This document shows, piece by piece, positions 9,908 through 18,814 of a DNA stretch of 64,000 nucleotides. The notes under the pieces are model-generated. The model did no database searches. It had not been told where the DNA came from and saw only the letters and a list, made by a program, of their open reading frames with translations. How positions within the stretch are numbered: position 1 is the stretch's first letter; every line of letters starts with the position of its first letter. The DNA comes from Rhodopseudomonas infernalis (GTDB lineage Bacteria; Pseudomonadota; Alphaproteobacteria; Rhizobiales; Xanthobacteraceae). The position numbers were made by a program, and so were the translations under genes. The stretch covers positions 34,124 through 98,123 of the forward strand of contig NZ_JAJNAL010000019.1 of assembly GCF_022271405.1 (NCBI RefSeq), written 5' to 3'.

Positions 9908-10435
9908 TCAGCGGGCGTAGCGAGAGAAGACGTAGTCGTGGCCGACGACACGTGCTTGATGGCAGGCAAAGCAGGTCTGGTGCTCCGCCTCGTTGGCCGG
10001 CCGGCCCTGCACGAACCGGCCGAAGCCCCACCCGCCGCTGTCGGCGAATTTGCGCGAGTCCTTGACCATCACTTGCACCGTTGTTGCTGCGCCCGGAACG
10101 GAAGCCGGCTCGAACTCACTGGACGGGGTCCGCTTCCAGGCGAGCTTCACCAGCACCGAGCCATCCGGAAATGGCAGTTCTCCTTTCCCATAAGCCTCCA
10201 TAGCGATTGGATTGCCGAGCACCGCGCGCAGTTCGTTGAGCGGTTCGCCTTCCTCGGCAGGAGCGACCAGCGGCCATGTCCGGTAGCCCTCCGGCAAGGT
10301 CACGCCATAGATCGGCGAGGCGGCGCGCGTGCCCGGCGCGTCTTCGGTATCGACGATCTGCGCTGCGGGAGACAGGCCCGCAAGCACGCAGGCCACGGCG
10401 ACAGTCACAAACAATCCGGCGAGCGGCAGTTTCAT
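9908..10435 (-). CDS. Cytochrome P460-like exported c-type haem protein
   Basis: 175 residues with a signal peptide (cleavage region LAGLSPAAQ) and one CxxCH haem-binding motif, CFACH, about 20 residues from the C-terminus. That position and the YRTWP element are characteristic of the cytochrome P460 family, whose members oxidise hydroxylamine or bind c' ligands. It is expected in the periplasm. Located just upstream of the sensor kinase gene on the same strand (146-base gap), it could be functionally linked to it. Confidence 0.82.
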   Translation of the reverse strand: MKLPLAGLFVTVAVACVLAGLSPAAQIVDTEDAPGTRAASPIYGVTLPEGYRTWPLVAPAEEGEPLNELRAVLGNPIAMEAYGKGELPFPDGSVLVKLAWKRTPSSEFEPASVPGAATTVQVMVKDSRKFADSGGWGFGRFVQGRPANEAEHQTCFACHQARVVGHDYVFSRYAR

Positions 10436-10514
10436 GATCGCCTCTGGTATGAGAAGATTACTTGCTGGCTTGTGTGGCTACGCATGGCATCCGGCGGCGG
10501 GCGGATGAACGGAC

Positions 10515-11552
10515 CTAGCCACCGCCGGCGACGTCGATGATCGCGGTCGCGAACGCCTGCGGCGCCTCCTGCGGCAGATTGTGTCCGATTCCGCCCGTGA
10601 TCAGGCGGTGCGCATATTTGCCGGTGAACTTTTTAGCGTAGCTGGCCGGCGGCGGGTGCGGGGCGCCGTTGGCGTCGCCTTCGAGCGTGATCGTCGGCAC
10701 CGTGACGGCGGGGAATGCCGAGAGCTTGCGTTCCAGATCGTCGTATTTCGCCTCGCCCTCGGCGAGGCCGAGCCGCCAGCGGTAGTTGTGGATCGAGATC
10801 GCAACGTGATCGGGATTGTCGAACGCCGCCGCGGACCGCGCAAAGGTGGCGTCGTCGAACGCCCAATGCGGCGATGCCAGCTGCCAGATCAGCCGGGCGA
10901 ATTCGGCCCGGTACTTGTCGTATCCGGCCCGGCCGCGCTCGGTCGCGAAGTAATACTGGTACCACCATTGCAGCTCGGCCTTCGGCGGCAGCGGCGTCTC
11001 GTTGGCCGCCTGGCTGCCAATCAGATAGCCGCTGACCGACACCAGGCTGAGGCAGCGCTGCGGCCACAGCGCGGCGATGATGTCCGCGGTGCGGGCGCCC
11101 CAATCAAATCCCGCGAGGTGTGCGCGCTCGATCTTCAGCGCATCCATGAGATCGATGATGTCGACCGCGAGCGCGGCCTGCTGGCCGTTGCGGATCGTGT
11201 CGCTCGACAGGAACCGGGTGTCGCCGTAGCCGCGAAGATAGGGCACGACGATGCGATAGCCGCTGCCGACCAGGATCGGCACGACCTCGGCGAAGGCATG
11301 AATGTCGTACGGCCAGCCGTGCAGCAGGATCACGACCGGGCCGGCTTTCGGCCCGGCGTCGACATAGGCGACGTTCAAGGGACCGGCGACAATGTGATCG
11401 AGCGGGCCGAACGCTGCGCCCACGCCTGCCTTCGCCGGCGCGGGCTTCGGTTCCGCGGCCGCCGGCGCTGCGATGCCGAACGACGCTGCCGCGAGCGTGC
11501 CGGCTGCGACGCTCAGCAGGCGGCGGCGGGAATGAACAAGTGTGTCTGACAT
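10515..11552 (-). CDS. Epoxide-hydrolase-like alpha/beta hydrolase, Tat-exported
   Basis: 345 residues from ATG 11552 with AGGAG upstream. The N-terminus contains SRRRLLSVAAG, a twin-arginine signal. The nucleophile elbow is GFDWGAR, with Asp rather than Ser, as in epoxide hydrolases and haloalkane dehalogenases. The oxyanion-hole motif is LLHGWP, and the catalytic His lies in GIGHNLPQE near the C-terminus. It probably hydrolyses an epoxide or halogenated substrate in the periplasm. Divergent from the aldehyde dehydrogenase gene across 238 bases. Confidence 0.85.
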   Translation of the reverse strand: MSDTLVHSRRRLLSVAAGTLAAASFGIAAPAAAEPKPAPAKAGVGAAFGPLDHIVAGPLNVAYVDAGPKAGPVVILLHGWPYDIHAFAEVVPILVGSGYRIVVPYLRGYGDTRFLSSDTIRNGQQAALAVDIIDLMDALKIERAHLAGFDWGARTADIIAALWPQRCLSLVSVSGYLIGSQAANETPLPPKAELQWWYQYYFATERGRAGYDKYRAEFARLIWQLASPHWAFDDATFARSAAAFDNPDHVAISIHNYRWRLGLAEGEAKYDDLERKLSAFPAVTVPTITLEGDANGAPHPPPASYAKKFTGKYAHRLITGGIGHNLPQEAPQAFATAIIDVAGGG

Positions 11553-11790
11553 CGGCCTATCTCCTGATCGGTGCTGCAGGCGATCATTGCGCCGGCGCTG
11601 CTCCGGGCGGAATCGGCTGCGCGTTTGCCGCACTACGCCTTGGGTATAGGTGCATCGCCGCTCCGGCGAATTGCGAGCCGTCCCTCAGCCGATAGGTTGC
11701 CGCCGCAACCGCGGACCGATCCGCGCCCCGGACAGCGAACCGAGCGAGACGCGGTCGCCGTTCTGCCCCGATCAAGGAAGGCTGGTTCCC

Positions 11791-13212
11791 ATGCGCACGA
11801 TCGACACGAGCTATATCGACGGCAGCTTCGTCGCGGTGTCGGGGACCGAGAACCTCGATATCGTCAATCCAGCGACCGAGACCGCGATCGGCACGCTCCG
11901 CCTCGGCAGCAGGCGCGACGCGCAGCGCGCGATCGACGCGGCGAGCCGCGCGCAGGCGCGCTTCTCGCGGACGACGAAGCGGGAGCGGCTCGACCTGCTA
12001 CGTGCTCTGGCGGCGGCCGTGCTGCGCCGTTCCGACGACATTCGCGACGCCACCATCGCCGAGTACGGCGCGCCGCTCGGCCGCGCACGCTGGATCAGCC
12101 AGTACGCCTCGGACTGCTTCAGCCTCACCGCGGAGGTGCTGACCGACTACGAGTTCAGCCACCGGATCGGCGACGCCATCGTGCTGATGGAGCCGGTGGG
12201 CGTCTCGGCGCTGTTCGCCCCCTGGAACGCTGCCGCCGGGACCATCTGCAGCAAGCTGGCGTCCGCGCTCGCCGCCGGATGCGCCTGCGTCGTCAAGCCC
12301 AGCGAATTCGCCGGCCTGCAGGCCCACATCGTCGCCGAAGCGATTCACGACGCGGGGCTTCCGGCTGGGCTTGTTAATTTCGTCAATGGCCGCGGCCAGG
12401 AGGTCGGCGACGAGCTGGCGAGACATCCTCGGATCGCGCGTGCCTCATTCACCGGCTCGACGCCGACCGGAAAGGCGATCGCCGGGTCCGCGGTCGAGTC
12501 GATGAAGCGCGTCAGCCTGTCGTTGTCGGGCAAGGCCCCGGCGATCATCCTCGACGATGCCGATCTCGCCGTCGCCGTCCCGATGGCGCTGCGCGCGGGA
12601 CTGCAGAACAACGGCCAAGCCTGCATCGCGGCCACCCGCATCCTCGTTCCTGTCAGCAAGATCGACGAGGTCAAGGCGATCACCCGATTGGCCATCGACG
12701 CCCTGAAGGTGGGCCTGCCGACCGACCCCGACACCGAGCTGGGGCCGCTGGCGAGCCGTGCCCAGTTCGAGCGCGTGCAACGGTTCATCGCCGGCGGCAT
12801 CGAGCAGGGCGCCACGCTCGTCGCCGGCGGCCTCGGCCGGCCCGATGGATTCGACCGCGGCTATTTCGTTCGGCCAACCATCTTCGGCAACGTATCGCGC
12901 GACATGGAGATCTTCAGGGAAGAGATCTTCGGACCGGTGATCTCGATCGTCTGCTACCGCGATGAAGACGACGCGATCGAACTCGCCAACGATACGGTCT
13001 ATGGGCTGTTCGCCTATGTCTGGTCTGGCGATCCGGCGCGGGCGCAACGCGTAGCGCGCGAACTCCGCGCCGGCGAAGTCCTAACCAACCGGATCGCGCC
13101 GGAATTGCGGGCGCCGTTTGGAGGCGTGAAACAGTCAGGCCTCGGTCGCGAGTTCGGCGTGTATGGCCTTGAGTCGTTCCTCGAAGCAAAATCGATCGTT
13201 GAAAGCCCATAG
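11791..13212 (+). CDS. Aldehyde dehydrogenase family protein with altered general-base position
   Basis: 473 residues from ATG 11791, preceded by AAGGAAGG. NAD(P)-binding elements PWN (about 146), KPSE (169) and FTGST (220) and the nucleophile Cys278 in NNGQACIA are present, as is EEIFGPV. At the place where most members have LELGGK, this protein has LSLSGK, so the Glu that acts as general base is replaced by Ser244. Oxidation of an aldehyde to an acid is the expected reaction, but rate or specificity may differ. The gene stands next to a hydratase remnant of the aromatic meta-cleavage pathway, suggesting an older catabolic cluster. Confidence 0.88.
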   Translation: MRTIDTSYIDGSFVAVSGTENLDIVNPATETAIGTLRLGSRRDAQRAIDAASRAQARFSRTTKRERLDLLRALAAAVLRRSDDIRDATIAEYGAPLGRARWISQYASDCFSLTAEVLTDYEFSHRIGDAIVLMEPVGVSALFAPWNAAAGTICSKLASALAAGCACVVKPSEFAGLQAHIVAEAIHDAGLPAGLVNFVNGRGQEVGDELARHPRIARASFTGSTPTGKAIAGSAVESMKRVSLSLSGKAPAIILDDADLAVAVPMALRAGLQNNGQACIAATRILVPVSKIDEVKAITRLAIDALKVGLPTDPDTELGPLASRAQFERVQRFIAGGIEQGATLVAGGLGRPDGFDRGYFVRPTIFGNVSRDMEIFREEIFGPVISIVCYRDEDDAIELANDTVYGLFAYVWSGDPARAQRVARELRAGEVLTNRIAPELRAPFGGVKQSGLGREFGVYGLESFLEAKSIVESP

Positions 13213-13229
13213 CCTGAAGAAACGACACA

Positions 13230-13628
13230 ACGCTGCTGACCGAGGGCGCCTCCAACACAGAGATGCGCCAAGTCTGCTTGTGGCCCGTAGCGAACGCTTG
13301 CGGCGTGCTACTTCGCCGGCCAGCCAGACTATCGCGCTGAGTGGATTGCCTAGACCGGCCGCACCGCTGCCCTGCGATACGACTTCTTCGCCTCGCGTCA
13401 TCCGCATCTGCATCGCGCGAAGATCTAGGCCGTCCCAGCCGACGAACCAGGCCGCCCAACACTAACAGCCCCCGACGACGCGTTGTCGGCAACCGTATCG
13501 GCGATCCCAATGTCCCAGTTGGTGATGCGGCTGCCGACGATCTCCAACGCCGGCATCAGATACGCGACGGCGCGGATGATATCCGCCACCGTCGCAGCTT
13601 CGAGATCGATATCCCGATCAAGCCGTAT
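13230..13628 (-). pseudogene. Remnant of 2-keto-4-pentenoate hydratase (MhpD/DmpE family)
   Basis: On the minus strand from about 13625 the translation reads through PALEIVGSRITNWDIG and then DTVADNASSG, which matches the core of 2-oxopent-4-enoate hydratases. After about 13465 the match resumes in another frame with [19 protein letters not shown], also a family motif. So the gene carries a frameshift and lacks roughly its first 100 residues and its C-terminus. The missing 5' part would lie where the integrase gene now stands, indicating that insertion or rearrangement of the island cut this gene. Confidence 0.7.
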
Positions 13629-14940
13629 CGTTTCGATCGGAGGGTTTGGAAATCATCTCTCGGGGCAGATTGCTTGGCCTCATACGAGCCAACTCCGCGT
13701 CGCGATTGGCGACGACCTTGAGCCGCGCCTTCTCGCGGCGGGATCGTGTCTTCTTGATGTAGCGATGCGCCGTGTTCGGATGAAGGTGACCGGACAAGAT
13801 CATGACCTCGGGCTCGGTGCATCCTGCCTCGGCGGATTCAGTGATCCCACCATGTCGGAACGAGGTGAACTTGCAATCCGCAACGAGACCGGCAGCGGCG
13901 GCAACTTGGTGATACTTCGTATAGAAGGTGTTCGACAGCGATTCGTCCCGACCGCCCCAAGGCTTATCGGTCGTCCCGTCTCGCGGAATCAAAATTCCGG
14001 AAGTCCGGTCGCCCTTGCACTGGTCGAGCCTCGCCTCGAGAGCACCGTAGAGCGGATTGCCGTCGCGGTCGTGCAGATGGATCCAGCGTTTGTGCTTCGT
14101 CTTCCAGTGCGTGATCAGCATCTGGTCAGGGCGATCGGCGGGCTTGTAGTGCTCGACCAGCAGTCGCCCCCCGATCGATTCGACACGGATCTGGAGGTCG
14201 TACGCGACAAGACACATTGTAGCAATCGAGGAGCATTTCATTTGTTCGGCGGCGAATATGATTCGAAGGAGATCCTCCAGCGTGGCTGCGTAAATTTCCT
14301 CAGTGTAATGGCGAGCGAATTTGAGTTTTGCGAAGGGATTTTCTGAAGGAACTAGCTCGTGCACCCCCTTCGTTGAAAACAACATGCTTTTGAACGCTTC
14401 GAACGTCAATTGCGCGCTACGCGGCCGCTTCCGGATCTCCTTCTCGCCGGTGTCGTCGCTTCTCTCTTCGACCTTCTCGAATTCGATGCGGAACCGCCTA
14501 CCATCGGCCGCGGTGAGCTTGTCGATCGGCAACGAGCCAAAGCGCCTGCCTGCGTATGGACCTTCGCGGAAGATGTGGTCGGCGCCGCGGGACAGATAGT
14601 AGCGAATCTTTTTTTGCCCGCGCTCGCTATTGTTGTTGAGAAACGTACCGGAGGGGTCTGTCGTGTACACCTGGATCAACTCGTCGATAGTCCCCGGCAC
14701 CGGCCCCTGTGGAATCATGATGGCCCTTCCGCCCTCGCGAAATGCGTACAGGCGGGGCAGAAGCTCGTTCTCTACCCTCCTGATCGCCACCTTCACGTCG
14801 GTGCCGAGAGGCACGCAGCAGGGCTCGAAGCCGGCCTTTCGATCACGCGTAGGCACCTCAAAGCGAAAATAGAGCTCGTTGTCCCGCCCCTGATGCAGGC
14901 GGAGGTACGGAGGGAGAACGGAAACAGGTAACTGAGGCAT
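13618..14940 (-). CDS. Tyrosine recombinase/integrase of the genomic island
   Basis: 440 residues from ATG 14940 with AGAGGA upstream. The C-terminal half has the catalytic layout of tyrosine recombinases: an Arg near residue 251 (LQIRVES), the box SFRHGG with the second Arg near 361, then SGHLHPNTAHRYIKK with His and the nucleophilic Tyr near 393. The N-terminal half would be the core- and arm-binding region. It lies at the left edge of the island; its last codons overlap the hydratase remnant. The repeated AGTCGGAAYG motifs upstream may be its arm sites or those of a partner. Confidence 0.85.
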   Translation of the reverse strand: MPQLPVSVLPPYLRLHQGRDNELYFRFEVPTRDRKAGFEPCCVPLGTDVKVAIRRVENELLPRLYAFREGGRAIMIPQGPVPGTIDELIQVYTTDPSGTFLNNNSERGQKKIRYYLSRGADHIFREGPYAGRRFGSLPIDKLTAADGRRFRIEFEKVEERSDDTGEKEIRKRPRSAQLTFEAFKSMLFSTKGVHELVPSENPFAKLKFARHYTEEIYAATLEDLLRIIFAAEQMKCSSIATMCLVAYDLQIRVESIGGRLLVEHYKPADRPDQMLITHWKTKHKRWIHLHDRDGNPLYGALEARLDQCKGDRTSGILIPRDGTTDKPWGGRDESLSNTFYTKYHQVAAAAGLVADCKFTSFRHGGITESAEAGCTEPEVMILSGHLHPNTAHRYIKKTRSRREKARLKVVANRDAELARMRPSNLPREMISKPSDRNDTA

Positions 14941-15136
14941 GGCTGCGTTCCTCTTTGACGATCGCTCCAATATCAACGCCTGATACGAACGGCTCAATAT
15001 CCGATGATAAAGCAGCGTTTGGCGTGGTTAACCTTACGCTGCTCGAAAACCTAAAGTTCTATGAGGTAAGTACTGGCAACCAGAAATGCCGTGCGGTCAG
15101 ATACCGTAAGCGCTTACCATACCAATTCGAACTTTC

Positions 15137-15547
15137 GAGTCGGAACGAAAGACACTCAAGTCGGAATGAGACCCCTCTTTTCGAGGAAATAGACACGTGG
15201 GTGGTGGATTTGAACCTCCCCGCGCTTCTGATCAGTGAAGAGAAGCCCCTATAAATAAGGCTCTTCCGAATCCCATTCCGACTCTGACCTGGCTCTACAA
15301 ACTACACTTATGCCTTTTGAGTTCTCAAAAGTCGGAATGAGTCGAAAGAACTCATGAAGAATTAGCAAGAGCTAGATTACCGCATATTACCGCGCCGTTA
15401 TCAATCAGATTACCGGCCGCGACGGCTGCTTTTCGACGGCCAATGTCAACAGATTGACTCTCGATAAACCAGTGAGTGGATTTCCGATCAAACTACGTTT
15501 GAACCAGCACGCGCCTTAGACCCCCATTAAGTCGGAACGGGTCTCAT
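15137..15547. repeat. Iterated AGTCGGAAYG motif
   Basis: Copies seen at 15138-15147, 15159-15168, 15274-15283 (inverted), 15329-15338 and 15529-15538. Two copies extend further, one followed by GAGACCC and one by GGTCTCAT. Such iterons upstream of an integrase gene are usually binding sites for the integrase, an excisionase or a plasmid-type replication or partition regulator. The nearest candidate binder is the HTH-containing product of the gene at 15577. Confidence 0.7.
15318..15354. promoter_or_regulatory. Inverted repeat enclosing one iterated motif
   Basis: TGAGTTCT (15318-15325) and AGAACTCA (15347-15354) are perfect 8-base inverted arms. The loop carries one AGTCGGAATG copy and an inner CTCA/TGAG pair. 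It may be a protein-binding site or a cruciform; there is no T-run, so it is not a simple terminator. Confidence 0.5.
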
Positions 15548-15576
15548 GCTCACGTTACCGGGGGGCGGTGAAATTC

Positions 15577-17499
15577 ATGAAATCTGAGCGCATCGACCGA
15601 TTAGATAAGGCTTGCTGCAAGCTGTACGAGCAATTGGGCGTTAATTTTACGGTGCAGCAGCTCGCTGCAGAGGCCCGCGTTTCAAATTCCATTGCAGGGC
15701 CTCATAAGAGGGAATGGCTCGGCCGGCGAGTGAGAGGTTCATCTATTACCGATGAACCAGCACCATTAGAGGACAGCACTCCTGTGGTGAATGCGTTGAT
15801 CGAGTTGGCTGTACAGGCGAACAACAACGTTTCCGCACTGATCGACACGGTAAACAAACTCGTCGCAGTTCTAGAGCAAAGGACCAGTCCGGGCGAACCA
15901 AGGGCCGAGAATTGGTCTAAGGCGACTGGCGCTCCCGAAGACACGCCGTCGCTGCTCTGTGAAAGTCCGCCCCCTCAGGCTGCGAAGTCCACCGAAAGAA
16001 CGTCCGAAAACAAGACCAAACCCGGACCGCCAAGAATTCACACCGCCAGCGAGGCGCAAACCGCCGACTGTAAAGCGACGGCATCCCAAATGGCACCACC
16101 GGCACACCGCGAGCAATTTGCCGACGCCACCTTGGTTCCGATCGAGGCAGCCGCCGACTTCCTGGAAGGAGGGCTAATCGCTACGGAGGGGAAGCTTACG
16201 GCGCACCCACTTCAGAAGAGAGATGTCTCATCCCAAGATTGTAGGCACGATTCGACTACGCCAGCGGTCGATACTCGCCCTCCGTTGCCCGGTGGCAACG
16301 ATAGTGCCCGCACGATCAGTCCGGCGCTTGTGCCTTCACCGCAACGTCGGGTGAATGGCCGTCACAAAGGCAGCGATCAATCTTCTCCAATCGATTTCGA
16401 CTTAAATTCAAACAGGCCTCTGAGGCAAAACAGCCGCCATCGTCAATTCAGAGATCCGAGCTTAAGTACGGCTCCCGAATTCGGCGCGCGGCAAACAGAG
16501 TCCGAGAATGCAGAGTTGATTGAACTAGGCTCATTTGCTTACGTGGAAGAAATTGCGGAAGACGTTCTGTTGAAGGCGAAGCAGCCCCTGCCTGCCAGAC
16601 AGATCTATCAAGGCCTTCCATCTTCCGTTCGCCGACGCTACTCAGCGAGGTACTTCGGCACGCTCCTTCGTTCTTCGCAACGTCTTTATCACAACAGTGG
16701 ATATTTCTACCCTAAGTTGCGCGCCAAAGAAGGGCAGGCTTCCGAAGGCATCCCATTGCACATAGCCGCGACTGGGGTGACGGCGGATCTCCTCCGTGAT
16801 GTAGACCGGCCCCTTTTCGCGATCGAAATTTATCCAAATTTGCCAAGCGCTCTGAAGAATAGAATCTCTGAAGAAGCGTTACAGCCAATGCTGGTGGCTG
16901 GATCTGCAGAACTCCCGCTAATCGAGATGACCAATTTTGGTGAGTGGCGTCCGATTGGTAGCTCAGCATCACAAGAGCGGCGTCGGGACTCCCGAGATTC
17001 GCTCCCTAGCTTCAAGCGAGAAGTTAATAAAATTCTAACGACCAACAATCACCCCATGCTGGGGGTCGAGATATTTGACGAGTTAAGCCCAGACCTCAAA
17101 CGGAGCTTTGCGAGAGACAGGATGACGCGCCACCTGAAGAAGGTGAGAGGCATTTTTCAATATACGCGTGATAGCGGCCCGCACCTTCGCTCAAAATGGT
17201 GGATCACCGCGAAACGAATCCTGAAACCAGCCTCATCGGCCTCCGATATCGAGCCAAGTAGACGCGCTGATACGATGGCTTATCAACGCCGAGTGACCGA
17301 ATACGCCGAGACTGTAATCGTCCATGGGGCGGGCGATATGAACGTGCAATCGATCCTTGCTGAAGTACGTAAGCGATTTGAAGTAGACGACGAAACACGG
17401 CTTGTGCGGGCGTTGAACAGTAGAAGGAAGGCCGCGAAATCACGGATCGTTAGAGTCGCACCAGGCACTTACCGAGCTAGGCCGGTGCACTCGGGCTAG
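15577..17499 (+). CDS. Uncharacterised island protein with N-terminal HTH and four winged-helix-like repeats
   Basis: 640 residues. An alternative GTG at 15568 sits too close to the GGGGGCGG ribosome-binding sequence. Residues 1-50 look like a helix-turn-helix (LAAEARVSN). A central stretch of 250 residues is Pro/Ser/Thr rich and probably disordered. The C-terminal half has four related segments of about 55-60 residues beginning near 322, 400, 479 and 575. The first three share a pattern: helix, then PLPARQIY / PLFAIEIY / PMLGVEIF, then LP or LS and a basic helix; the fourth is more diverged. The pattern resembles HARE-HTH or other winged-helix folds. Codon use and base composition are unlike core genes. 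The function is unknown; a DNA-binding role on the upstream iterons is an inference. Confidence 0.75.
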   Translation: MKSERIDRLDKACCKLYEQLGVNFTVQQLAAEARVSNSIAGPHKREWLGRRVRGSSITDEPAPLEDSTPVVNALIELAVQANNNVSALIDTVNKLVAVLEQRTSPGEPRAENWSKATGAPEDTPSLLCESPPPQAAKSTERTSENKTKPGPPRIHTASEAQTADCKATASQMAPPAHREQFADATLVPIEAAADFLEGGLIATEGKLTAHPLQKRDVSSQDCRHDSTTPAVDTRPPLPGGNDSARTISPALVPSPQRRVNGRHKGSDQSSPIDFDLNSNRPLRQNSRHRQFRDPSLSTAPEFGARQTESENAELIELGSFAYVEEIAEDVLLKAKQPLPARQIYQGLPSSVRRRYSARYFGTLLRSSQRLYHNSGYFYPKLRAKEGQASEGIPLHIAATGVTADLLRDVDRPLFAIEIYPNLPSALKNRISEEALQPMLVAGSAELPLIEMTNFGEWRPIGSSASQERRRDSRDSLPSFKREVNKILTTNNHPMLGVEIFDELSPDLKRSFARDRMTRHLKKVRGIFQYTRDSGPHLRSKWWITAKRILKPASSASDIEPSRRADTMAYQRRVTEYAETVIVHGAGDMNVQSILAEVRKRFEVDDETRLVRALNSRRKAAKSRIVRVAPGTYRARPVHSG

Positions 17500-18215
17500 G
17501 GGCGAGCAAGCCGCCGAAAACGAACCCGCGTAGTCGTTATCGGCTCACGGAAGGACTCGATCGCGGCAGAGAATACTCTGCCATCAAAAGAAGCTATAGA
17601 CAAGAAGCCCGCAGGAATCACGAAGCAGTTCTGCGGGTCGATATCTCCCTTGGAGGTGAACTCGCTCCTCTGAGGCCAACTACTAAAATAGTGCGTCGCT
17701 ATCGTGTTAAGGGATACGCGCGCACGAAGAATAGCAAATCCTCCAAGCTTTCTCGCATCCATGCCTAACATGAAGCGGAGACTGGATGAGTCGAGAGTCG
17801 GATCAAAGCCCTCGGGGCCAAACTCCTCTTTCTCTCCAAAAAAATCAGACGTTTCTCGAATGAGACCAACCAGCGCATCTCGCAGGGTCGGTCGATCGGG
17901 AAGACTGTAGAATAGACTCAATGCTGCCCTCGCCCGATTGAAACCCTTCACGGGCCCCTCAGAATGCGTCGCGACTTTTGGCATATTCATGAGGAGGCTC
18001 GTGACCTCGACGATCTGCGTCGGCACTGCGCCGCCGGCAATCGCGATCAAGATCGTCGCGACATCTTCCGCCGACATCATAGCCGCGCTGGTCCCTCGCC
18101 CCTTTTTCGTCACCATTTCTTCTTGACGAAGTACCTTAAGCGCGGTGGTCGCGATCGCCTCGGGAAGGTCGATCGCGCAAGCGAGAGATCTGGCAAGGCT
18201 GCCGGAAGACGCCAT
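17496..18215 (-). CDS. Uncharacterised protein with possible N-terminal winged helix
   Basis: 239 residues from ATG 18215; TTG 18224 is an alternative three codons upstream. The first 60 residues resemble a winged helix (LPEAIATTALKVLRQEEMVTKKGRG), as in small transcription regulators. The remainder matches nothing I recognise. The stop overlaps the convergent gene ending at 17499 by four bases. Composition is AT-rich relative to core genes, as in its neighbours. It may form an operon with the next upstream gene, 59 bases away. Confidence 0.6.
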   Translation of the reverse strand: MASSGSLARSLACAIDLPEAIATTALKVLRQEEMVTKKGRGTSAAMMSAEDVATILIAIAGGAVPTQIVEVTSLLMNMPKVATHSEGPVKGFNRARAALSLFYSLPDRPTLRDALVGLIRETSDFFGEKEEFGPEGFDPTLDSSSLRFMLGMDARKLGGFAILRARVSLNTIATHYFSSWPQRSEFTSKGDIDPQNCFVIPAGFLSIASFDGRVFSAAIESFREPITTTRVRFRRLARP

Positions 18216-18274
18216 CTTTTCCAAAAATCCACAAAATTAGTTTGAGGAGGTATTTCGTTCAAATGAACCCGCCA

Positions 18275-18658
18275 TCACGACGAGCCTCTCGAGAGAAATC
18301 TTCGGACGTTATCCGTGTCCCAGATTGCCTCCCACTTTTTGCCCTTCAGACGAAAAGCGGTAGGGTATGGGGCATCCCCTTGTGCAACCGCGTAGCACAA
18401 CTCTTTGGTGTTGTTGAAGTCCATAATGGCGGCTGCCATGTCGGCTCTCAATTGCAGCGGCCACGCCGCACCTGGCGGATATCTTGCCACTTCATTCTTT
18501 ACGACAACTTGCCGATCGGCCGATGTGAATCTCATCCTCCGTCCGGATGAACTCTCATCTGTACCCTGAGAGCGATCGCTCGTGCGGCTTTTACATCGCG
18601 AACTTCGAGTGAAGACAAATTTCTTTCCGTGCGAGAAGTATTCTTTGGCTTCGCTCAT
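18275..18658 (-). CDS. Small uncharacterised basic protein
   Basis: 127 residues from ATG 18658. The N-terminal half is rich in Arg, Ser and Lys; the C-terminal half reads like a compact domain ending in KWEAIWDTDNVRRFL. No family recognised. It sits on the same strand as and just upstream of the 239-residue protein gene. It could be a DNA-binding or excisionase-like protein, but nothing proves this. Confidence 0.5.
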   Translation of the reverse strand: MSEAKEYFSHGKKFVFTRSSRCKSRTSDRSQGTDESSSGRRMRFTSADRQVVVKNEVARYPPGAAWPLQLRADMAAAIMDFNNTKELCYAVAQGDAPYPTAFRLKGKKWEAIWDTDNVRRFLSRGSS

Positions 18659-18814
18659 CTCGTCAGCTCTCGAGTTCGGTGCGGTCGCCTTCGGCTAACT
18701 ATGGAAAACGATTTCGTTGCCTATCGATTTCGAGGTTCTGCCGGAACTCGACGGGTAGCCACGGTTCGTCGAGCCCCTCGTTTTGCTGCTTGGTCTTCGA
18801 GCCGCTTGTTGGCC

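Larger units (their letters stand above)
14941..15576. other. AT-richer non-coding region between integrase and divergent gene
   Basis: About 640 bases without a convincing gene; a plus-strand frame at 14955-15254 exists but is made partly of the repeated motif. The region is clearly richer in A and T than its flanks. It contains at least five copies of AGTCGGAAYG and a strong hairpin, and must hold the promoters of both divergent genes. Confidence 0.6.

Noticed and set aside
15199..15240. T-arm-like sequence (GGTTCAAATCC on the minus strand) suggesting a tRNA fragment
   Set aside because: The T-stem has a mismatch, the anticodon and acceptor arms do not fold, and it does not match the tRNA-Ser 3' end; probably chance.
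14955..15254. 99-codon plus-strand frame beside the integrase gene
   Set aside because: Composed partly of the repeated AGTCGGAAYG motif, no domain, no ribosome-binding sequence; better explained as regulatory DNA.
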